Of a stretch of 32,948 nt of DNA, positions 26,988 to 32,948 are shown piece by piece. The position numbers and the translations under genes were made by a program. A model generated the notes under the pieces. That model had not been told where the DNA came from. It saw nothing but the letters and a program-made list of their open reading frames with translations, and ran no database searches. Within the stretch, counting starts at the first letter, position 1. Each line of letters starts with the position of its first letter. The stretch covers positions 1 to 32,948 of the forward strand of contig JAPLEL010000028.1 of NCBI GenBank assembly GCA_026391415.1, given 5' to 3'. Source of the DNA: Bacteroidota bacterium (lineage in GTDB: Bacteria > Bacteroidota > Bacteroidia > Chitinophagales > Chitinophagaceae).

Positions 26988-28589
26988 TTAGTAACCTTCA
27001 TTTTGATTCCAATTATTTGCTAGCACGTCTGCAGGTGGCACTGGAAATAAATAATGCCTTTCAGCAACATTTGTAGCAGCCACTTGTGAACTAGCAGCTT
27101 GCACTTTTTGTACTAAATTACCCCAGCGCATTAAATCAAATCGTCTAGAATTTTCCGTTAATAATTCAATGGCTCTTTCAGTAGAGATGGCACTTAAAAA
27201 AGCATCTTTTGTTAAACTGCCTTGTGCATAATCAGGTAAGCATTTTGGCAAACCAACAACTGTATTTAGTTTATTGGTTGCAGGTCTTGCCCTATAACGA
27301 ATAGCATTGAGGATATCGTATCCATTTTGGTTGGGAAACAAAGAGATTGGTAATGCTGCATTTTTTACTCCTGGACCATTGTTTACTTCATTATCAGCTT
27401 CTGCATATATCAACAAAATATCGTCGAATCTGATAAGCGGAAAATTGGTAGAAAAATTATTGAAAAACTGACCAAGTGCAGGCGACAATTTTTGATACTT
27501 TGATAAGCCATAAGTATTGCTATTAGTTGTGGCAATAATTGTTTTTGTCCAGTTACTACTTCCATAAGAATAGTTCGCAACATTCCAAGCAACCCTTGTG
27601 TCATTTAAATCTAGGGTATTTGCAAATTCACTATTTGTTCTAGCTTGGCAGTTCCCACCACCAGAAGCTGCTGCACCACCACTACTAAATGCACCAAAGA
27701 AATAAGGAAACTGAGAGCCTTTGTCGGGATATTCAAATTGAACATCCCATATCACTTCTTGATCAGGAACGTTAGTAGATAAGTTCTTAAATATTTGGCT
27801 GTAATCGGGGTTTAATGAATAGGTTCCTAAATTGATTACCTCTAATGCTTTTGCACTTGCAAGCCCAAAATATTTAGGATCCCCTTTTACTAACTTCCCT
27901 TGTGATGTTCTATGCCATCCAGCCATTGTAATATACACTTGTGCCATCAAGCCTTTTACAGCTCCTGCTGTAAATCTTCCGCCGCCATTGGCTACATTCG
28001 ATAATTTGTTATCAGCAAAATTTAAATCGTTTAAAATAGTAGCATAAATTGAATCCGAAGAAACCCTTGGCGCAACCAATACTGTTTCTGTTGTTGGTTC
28101 TAACCTAAGCGGCAAATCACCATACATTCTAACCAAATAAAAATAATAGAATGCACGAAGCGATCGCATCTCTGCTAAATTTGAATTTACCCAGCTTGCA
28201 TTTGCCGGCGTATTCAATTTATTTAAAGCGGCAATGACTGTATTTGTATTATTTACGCCACGCCATAAAAAGGTCCAAAATGTAGTCCAAATAGCATCAG
28301 ATGCTGTAATTTGAAAAGACATGGTAAAACCAGGAAAACCGGTTGGCGGTGATACTTGGGGATGCACCAAATCATCGCCAGTAGACATATAGTTAACCAA
28401 ATTGTAACTAAACAAATTTACTTCTTGCAATACATTGTATGCGCCATACATAGCAGTAGTTGCCTCTGCTTGATTTCCTGGATAAGTATCACCTGTTAAG
28501 AATGATTTTGTATTTTCAGTTAATACTTTTTGACAGCCCGAAAAAAAGACTAAGCTTAGTAATATAAATAATTTATAAGAATTTTTCAT
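26988..28589 (-). CDS. SusD/RagB-family outer-membrane nutrient-binding lipoprotein
   Basis: The 533-residue protein starts with a lipoprotein signal (lipobox FSGC, Cys19). Family features include EATTAMYGAYNVLQ near the N-terminus, MRSLRAFYYFYLVRMYGDLPL in the tetratrico-like helix region, VPDQEVIWDVQFEYPDKGS, LIRFDDILLIYAEADNEV, and the C-terminal STERAIELLTENSRRFDLMRWG and HYLFPVPPADV. SusD proteins sit on the cell surface as a lid over the SusC barrel and bind glycan. The gene begins 12 bases after susC ends, so they are co-transcribed. Substrate specificity cannot be read off. Confidence 0.95.
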   Translation of the reverse strand: MKNSYKLFILLSLVFFSGCQKVLTENTKSFLTGDTYPGNQAEATTAMYGAYNVLQEVNLFSYNLVNYMSTGDDLVHPQVSPPTGFPGFTMSFQITASDAIWTTFWTFLWRGVNNTNTVIAALNKLNTPANASWVNSNLAEMRSLRAFYYFYLVRMYGDLPLRLEPTTETVLVAPRVSSDSIYATILNDLNFADNKLSNVANGGGRFTAGAVKGLMAQVYITMAGWHRTSQGKLVKGDPKYFGLASAKALEVINLGTYSLNPDYSQIFKNLSTNVPDQEVIWDVQFEYPDKGSQFPYFFGAFSSGGAAASGGGNCQARTNSEFANTLDLNDTRVAWNVANYSYGSSNWTKTIIATTNSNTYGLSKYQKLSPALGQFFNNFSTNFPLIRFDDILLIYAEADNEVNNGPGVKNAALPISLFPNQNGYDILNAIRYRARPATNKLNTVVGLPKCLPDYAQGSLTKDAFLSAISTERAIELLTENSRRFDLMRWGNLVQKVQAASSQVAATNVAERHYLFPVPPADVLANNWNQNEGY

Positions 28590-28601
28590 GGTAGTTAATT
28601 T

Positions 28602-31600
28602 TTATAATCCTAAATTAATTCCGAACGTAAATACTTTAGCACGAGGATAAGCACCCATATCGGCACCTGGTGTTACAATTGAATTGAAATAAGAAACTTC
28701 AGGATCATACCCAGAATAATTTGTAAAAGTTAACAGATTAGATGCGCTAAAATATAGTCTTAGATTTTTAATAGAAGCACGCTTTGTAAGAACAGGAGGA
28801 ACAGTATATCCAATTAACAAAGTTTTTAATTTTATATACGAACCGTCTTCAACTTGATACGAAGAATTGATATCATACTCTGTATTTGTTGTACCCCATT
28901 TAGGCAATGCAGCATTAATATTATCAGGCGTCCATGAATCCATAATTGAGGCAAGACCTGATCTATATGACTGTGGTCTTGTCAATACACTTTTTAAAGA
29001 ATTTAAAATTTTATTGCCATAAGAATAAGTAAATAGTAAGCTTAACTCAAATGACTTATATCTAAACTCATTATTTAACCCTCCAAAAAACAGTGGATTA
29101 CCATTGCCAAGGGCTGTCATATCATTTTGATCAATCTTGCCATCAGGAACTCCATTAGCACCACTTATATCTACATATCTTTTTGAACCCAACACAGAAG
29201 CACCTGCAATTTGAGCGCCGTTTATTAATTCTTCTTGTGTTTTAAATTGACCCGCATATTTGTATCCATACATTTGACCAAGCGGATCTCCCACTTTAAC
29301 AAGATATTGACCTACAACCCTTCTTCCTAAAATACCTGTAGCAAAGAATGTTTGGTTATCATTTAAAGACAATACTTTACTTCTATTAAATGCAATATTA
29401 AAACTAGAATTCCATTTTAATTTTCCAACTAAATTGGCTGAATTTAAACTTAGTTCAAAACCTTTCACTTCAATATCTCCTACATTTCTATATACAGAAG
29501 TGTACCCAGAATATAATGAAATTGGTGAGTTTAATAATAAGTCTCTACTTTTTTTGTAATACACATCTGCTGTAATGGAAAGCCTGTCTTTAAACAAACC
29601 CAAATCAACACCAATATCACTTTGAATAGTTGTTTCCCATTTAAGTTTTATATTTCCTAATTGAGAAGGTGCAACACCCACCATCAATTGCTCATTGGCA
29701 ATTGGATTATAGGCTTGGTATTTTGTATAAGTAGAATAAGGAGCAATCGATTGGTTACCCGTCATACCCCAACTTGTACGAATTTTTAAATTGGAAATAA
29801 ATTTAACGGAAGACATGAATTTTTCTTCCGATACTTTCCAAGCAAAAGCTGCTGATGGAAACGTACTCCACTTTTGTACTTGGAATTTAGAACTTCCATC
29901 AGACCTAACACTAGCAGTAAATAAATATTTATCCATTAGTGTATAATTCACCCTACCTAATAAACTCTCCAAGCCTTGATTAATATAATTCGATGTTGGC
30001 GGAATATATCCTGCACCCAATCCAATATTATTATAGCCCAAACTTTGAATAGAAAAATTACTTGCGCCTTCTGTGGCACTATTTGTAACATTATTTTGTG
30101 CAGAAAAACCTGCCACAACATTTAATACATGTTTTTTATTAAATGCTTTATTGTAGGTTACAGTATTTTCATTTAACCAATCTGTAATATTATTTGAACT
30201 AATTCTGGCTACCCCATTTAAGGTTCTACCTGGTGCACTTGTACTTGGATAAAACTGATTATTGCCATTTTGTTGGTATTTACCACTAGCACTAAGTTTA
30301 ACTGTTAATCCTTTGGCAATAGTAATTTGTAAATAGGTATTAAAATTTGCAACAAAATCTGCATAATTTAATTTTGGAAGCGTTAATTCTTTTATAGGAT
30401 TGTTTACATTATTGGTACCTAAATCTCCAATCAAACTTTGATCAAGCAAATCAGCCAAATTAGCATTTGGTACAATTGGTCTGGCTTGTAAAATTGCATA
30501 TGCAATGCCTGTTTCACCATTTAAAGATGGACCATTGGTATTACTTTTAGACAAGTATATTGTTGTTCCACTAGTTATAAATTTATTGATTGTAGCAATG
30601 GCATTTATACGGCCAGTAATTCTATTGAAATCAGTTCCTACAGCTATTCCATCTTGACCTGTATAAGAAACAGAACCTGATAATTTTAAATCTTTAGTTC
30701 CAACAGCAAATGATAAATTATGGTTTTGTAAAATAGCTTTCTTATACACTAAATCCTGCCAATTGATTGAGGTAGAATCTTTATAAGTAGCCCAATTTGC
30801 ATACAATTGATCGGTACCAGAACCAGAAGGGCTTGATAATAAAAGATGTTGTGAAAAAGCATATTGTGTTGCATCAAGCACATCCAGCTTTTTTACTATT
30901 TGCTGACTACTAATATAGTTATCATAATTAATTGTAAACTTACCTGTTTCACCTTTTTTAGTAGTAATTATTACTACGCCATTTGCACCTCTCGAACCAT
31001 AAATAGCTGTTGCAGATGCGTCTTTTAATACTTCAATATTTGCAATATCGCCTGGATTAATATTTAAGTTAGACCCGCCAAATTGAGGAAATCCATCAAT
31101 CACATACAAGGGCTCATTACTGGCAGAAATAGAAGACCCACCTCTAACACTCAAGCTAGAAGCAGCACCCGGCGCACCATCTGTAGATACAACTTGCACT
31201 CCAGATAGTCTACCCTGTACTGCACCATTCAATGAAAGATCAACACTTTTTTCAATGTCTTCAGCTTTAATACTCGCTACAGAACCTGTCAAATCTCTAC
31301 GCTTAACTGATCCATATCCAACTATTACAACATCGTTTAAACTTGAAACAATTTCTTTTAAAGTTATATTGATTTGACTTTTGTTTGCTACAGGCATTTC
31401 TTGATCTGTATAACCAACATAACTAAAAACTAATACACCTTTACTATTAGGCAAACTGATGGTAAAGATTCCATTCGCATCAGTTTTAGTAATCAGTTGT
31501 CCGCCCTTTAATTTTACAGTGGCACCAATTAAAGGTTGCCCTTCTTCATTTAATACTTTACCAGTTACAATGAATGGAGGAGGCAGTGATTCAATCACCT

Positions 31601-31979
31601 GATTTAATTCTACTACTACAGGCTTTTCTTTTACCACAATTATTTTACTTATAATTTCATAAGTAAGATCTTGTTTTTCAAAAATCATTTGTAGCGCTTG
31701 CTCAACAGTAATGTTCTTAGCAATAATATCAACCGGTTTGGCTTGTTGATTTAGCATAGATATATCATATACTAAATCATATCCACTTTGATTTTTAATG
31801 GATTTCAACACCTTTTCAAGTGGCGCCTTCTTCTCTGCCAATCTAATCTGGCCAAGTCCGGTAGCACTTACTTGCAAACTAGCAGCAAGCAGCATAATAG
31901 ACAATAGTTTCATAATTAGTTTTAAATTAATAGAGAATGTTGGATATGGCAACATTTTGCCATTAGCAATCGAATGCAT
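28602..31979 (-). CDS. SusC/RagA-family TonB-dependent transporter with STN signalling domain
   Basis: The 1125-residue outer-membrane protein has an N-terminal signal region (to about residue 42; the long n-region before MKLLSIMLLAA is common in this group). It continues with an STN domain (about 50-118, KAPLEKVLKSIKNQSGYDLV), a carboxypeptidase-regulatory-like beta-sandwich (about 137-210, VTGKVLNEEGQPLIGATVKL), the DVVIVGYGSVKRRDLTGSVA region before the plug, the plug (GAVQGRLSGVQV, LSVRGGSSI, EVLKDASATAIYGSRGANGV), and the beta-barrel to the C-terminus. The STN domain marks it as a transducer that contacts FecR-type anti-sigma factors, consistent with fecR next to it. It imports oligosaccharides with TonB energy, together with SusD. 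Confidence 0.96.
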   Translation of the reverse strand: MHSIANGKMLPYPTFSINLKLIMKLLSIMLLAASLQVSATGLGQIRLAEKKAPLEKVLKSIKNQSGYDLVYDISMLNQQAKPVDIIAKNITVEQALQMIFEKQDLTYEIISKIIVVKEKPVVVELNQVIESLPPPFIVTGKVLNEEGQPLIGATVKLKGGQLITKTDANGIFTISLPNSKGVLVFSYVGYTDQEMPVANKSQINITLKEIVSSLNDVVIVGYGSVKRRDLTGSVASIKAEDIEKSVDLSLNGAVQGRLSGVQVVSTDGAPGAASSLSVRGGSSISASNEPLYVIDGFPQFGGSNLNINPGDIANIEVLKDASATAIYGSRGANGVVIITTKKGETGKFTINYDNYISSQQIVKKLDVLDATQYAFSQHLLLSSPSGSGTDQLYANWATYKDSTSINWQDLVYKKAILQNHNLSFAVGTKDLKLSGSVSYTGQDGIAVGTDFNRITGRINAIATINKFITSGTTIYLSKSNTNGPSLNGETGIAYAILQARPIVPNANLADLLDQSLIGDLGTNNVNNPIKELTLPKLNYADFVANFNTYLQITIAKGLTVKLSASGKYQQNGNNQFYPSTSAPGRTLNGVARISSNNITDWLNENTVTYNKAFNKKHVLNVVAGFSAQNNVTNSATEGASNFSIQSLGYNNIGLGAGYIPPTSNYINQGLESLLGRVNYTLMDKYLFTASVRSDGSSKFQVQKWSTFPSAAFAWKVSEEKFMSSVKFISNLKIRTSWGMTGNQSIAPYSTYTKYQAYNPIANEQLMVGVAPSQLGNIKLKWETTIQSDIGVDLGLFKDRLSITADVYYKKSRDLLLNSPISLYSGYTSVYRNVGDIEVKGFELSLNSANLVGKLKWNSSFNIAFNRSKVLSLNDNQTFFATGILGRRVVGQYLVKVGDPLGQMYGYKYAGQFKTQEELINGAQIAGASVLGSKRYVDISGANGVPDGKIDQNDMTALGNGNPLFFGGLNNEFRYKSFELSLLFTYSYGNKILNSLKSVLTRPQSYRSGLASIMDSWTPDNINAALPKWGTTNTEYDINSSYQVEDGSYIKLKTLLIGYTVPPVLTKRASIKNLRLYFSASNLLTFTNYSGYDPEVSYFNSIVTPGADMGAYPRAKVFTFGINLGL

Positions 31980-32008
31980 AGTTTTGATTTGTTTGGGTTT
32001 ACAATAAG

Positions 32009-32024
32009 AAGTCTGCGACGACTT
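32009..32024. promoter_or_regulatory. Short palindrome upstream of susC
   Basis: AAGTC and GACTT pair perfectly around a 6-base spacer, 30-45 bases upstream of the susC ATG. It may be an operator or part of the susC leader, or chance. Confidence 0.25.
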
Positions 32025-32048
32025 TTAAACGAACGAGCCTAAACATCT

Positions 32049-32074
32049 GCCGTCTCAACTAGTATTGAGGCGGC
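32049..32074 (-). terminator. GC-rich hairpin between fecR and susC
   Basis: A 10-bp stem (GCCGTCTCAA with TTGAGGCGGC, one wobble-type position) and a 6-base loop lie 8-33 bases after the fecR stop. On the + strand a T-run follows (TTTTGTTTT); on the - strand the following bases are only moderately U-rich. It may end or reduce fecR transcription so that susC has its own, sigma-dependent start. Confidence 0.45.
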
Positions 32075-32081
32075 TTTTGTT

Positions 32082-32948
32082 TTATGAATTCACAATTAAT
32101 TTTCTTTTTACAGCATCTAATGAATATTTAATATGATAAATTTCTAGAATATGCAATAGCTCAGAAAGTTTAGCCTTTCTTGAAACATCAAAATACAAAT
32201 CTCTTTTTGGTAGTTTACCCACAATTTCAATGTCAATATCATACCATCTTTCCATCTCCATTAAAATTTCATTTACTTCTGCGTGATGTATGGCAATAAC
32301 ACCATTCTTCCAGGCAATACATTGCTCTAAATCAACATTATCAACAATACTAATTGCTGTGCTATTTTTCGACAGTACGGCCTGTTGTGATGGTAATAAC
32401 ATTCCCTCTGTATTGCCATTAATTACTTTTACACTTCCCTGTATAAGCGTAACCTTCATGGAAGACTCGTTATCATATGCACTCACATTAAACTGCGTTC
32501 CATAAACCCTTACCTTTTTATCGCCTTTTACAACAAAAAATGGTTTGGTTTTATCTGAAGCAACATGAAAATAAGCACGACCATTAATAGCAACTTCTCT
32601 TTCTAAACCACTAAATACAACAGGAAAACGAATTGAGCTAGAAGCATCTAAAAAAACTTCTGTTCCATCATTTAAAGTGATGGCATATTGCTCACCCTTT
32701 TGTGTTGTAAGGGTATTATAGCGAATAGCATCTGAAGCACCCCCTTTATAATTAAGTTTCCCTTCAAGATTATCAATAATAGTAGTTCCCTGTTTTGCCA
32801 ATATTGCATTTTTGGCGTCATCTAACAGAATTTTCTTACCATCATCTAAGGTTAATGTAGCTTTTGTTTTACCAGGTAATATGTCTGTTTTTGAGCTATT
32901 TTGAACAAGTGTTTGTTTTGGAATTGTGGTCGTATGACTATAGTAATA
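32082..32948 (-). CDS. FecR-family anti-sigma factor, N-terminus beyond window edge
   Basis: The - strand frame is open from the right edge to the stop at 32082 (288 residues visible), so the TTG at 32801 is not the real start. The visible part is the periplasmic portion: the FecR domain begins about 20 residues from the edge with LTLDDGKKILLD, then ITLNDGTEVFLDASSSIRFP, VAINGRAYFHVASD, PFFVVKGDKKVRVYGTQFNV and VTLIQGSVKV. The C-terminal DUF4974 domain follows (ILMEMERWYDIDIEI to the end). The cytoplasmic anti-sigma helix and membrane segment must lie off the edge. FecR relays the signal from the STN domain of SusC to an ECF sigma factor, expected just upstream. Confidence 0.93.
   Translation of the reverse strand, partial: YYYSHTTTIPKQTLVQNSSKTDILPGKTKATLTLDDGKKILLDDAKNAILAKQGTTIIDNLEGKLNYKGGASDAIRYNTLTTQKGEQYAITLNDGTEVFLDASSSIRFPVVFSGLEREVAINGRAYFHVASDKTKPFFVVKGDKKVRVYGTQFNVSAYDNESSMKVTLIQGSVKVINGNTEGMLLPSQQAVLSKNSTAISIVDNVDLEQCIAWKNGVIAIHHAEVNEILMEMERWYDIDIEIVGKLPKRDLYFDVSRKAKLSELLHILEIYHIKYSLDAVKRKLIVNS

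Noticed and set aside
32801-32803. TTG as start of the FecR protein
   Set aside because: The same frame stays open to the window edge and encodes conserved FecR residues (LTLDDGKKILLD) upstream, so the gene is cut by the edge.
1-32948. Mobile elements, CRISPR arrays, tRNA or rRNA genes, defence systems
   Set aside because: Looked for transposase and integrase proteins, direct repeat arrays, tRNA-like folds and toxin or nuclease domains; none is visible, and all larger genes have ordinary metabolic, envelope or PUL roles.

Overview
The window is AT-rich chromosomal DNA from a member of the Bacteroidota, most likely the Chitinophagia. The evidence is a SusC/SusD pair with a FecR-type anti-sigma factor carrying DUF4974, a SusC with an N-terminal STN domain, a SecA of about 1100 residues, a hexose/pentose symporter of the SSS family, and TAnnTTTG-type -7 promoter elements (for example upstream of atpG and mdh). 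I see no rRNA, tRNA, CRISPR array, insertion sequence, integrase or prophage. Base and codon use look uniform by eye.

Layout. (1) Bases 1-1911, + strand: the 3' end of araA (L-arabinose isomerase) followed by a sodium/sugar symporter, closed by a strong bidirectional terminator. (2) Bases 2103-11977, - strand, read right to left: deoC, a SPOR-domain protein, an M20 amidohydrolase, malic enzyme (maeB), an MlaE-type lipid transporter permease, a secreted thioredoxin-like protein, a DUF4442 hotdog protein, a GH95 alpha-L-fucosidase-type enzyme and a HAD hydrolase. Most gaps are short, so much of this could be co-transcribed. (3) secA (- strand, 12076-15384), separated by a 388-base divergent intergenic region from (4) a + strand run: atpG, scpB, lysA, mlaF, a TlpA-like thioredoxin and mdh, closed by a second strong bidirectional terminator. 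(5) Bases 21232 to the right edge, - strand: a polysaccharide utilisation locus (PUL). It reads fecR (cut by the edge), susC, susD, a DUF4397 lipoprotein, a right-handed beta-helix enzyme, and a heparinase II/III-family lyase with extra C-terminal domains.

How the genes work together. In the PUL, FecR and the STN domain of SusC imply surface-to-sigma-factor signalling: glycan sensed by the SusC/SusD transporter would activate an ECF sigma factor, probably encoded just beyond the right edge. The heparinase-like and beta-helix enzymes would cut a (probably uronic-acid-containing) polysaccharide. The DUF4397 lipoprotein sits where a surface glycan-binding protein is often encoded. On the left, arabinose isomerase, the symporter, the GH95 enzyme and the HAD protein suggest use of plant-type sugars, but they do not form one clear PUL.

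The most unusual features of organisation are the splitting of an Mla-type lipid transporter into mlaE and mlaF about 11.6 kb apart, each directly followed by a secreted thioredoxin-fold gene and each close to a malate-metabolising gene; a lone atpG; a HAD protein with Asn replacing the usual acid/base Asp; and a leader ORF with an internal hairpin just upstream of secA. I see no clearly unprecedented multi-gene defence or mobile system. The PUL and the secA leader are the best candidates for something not yet described.
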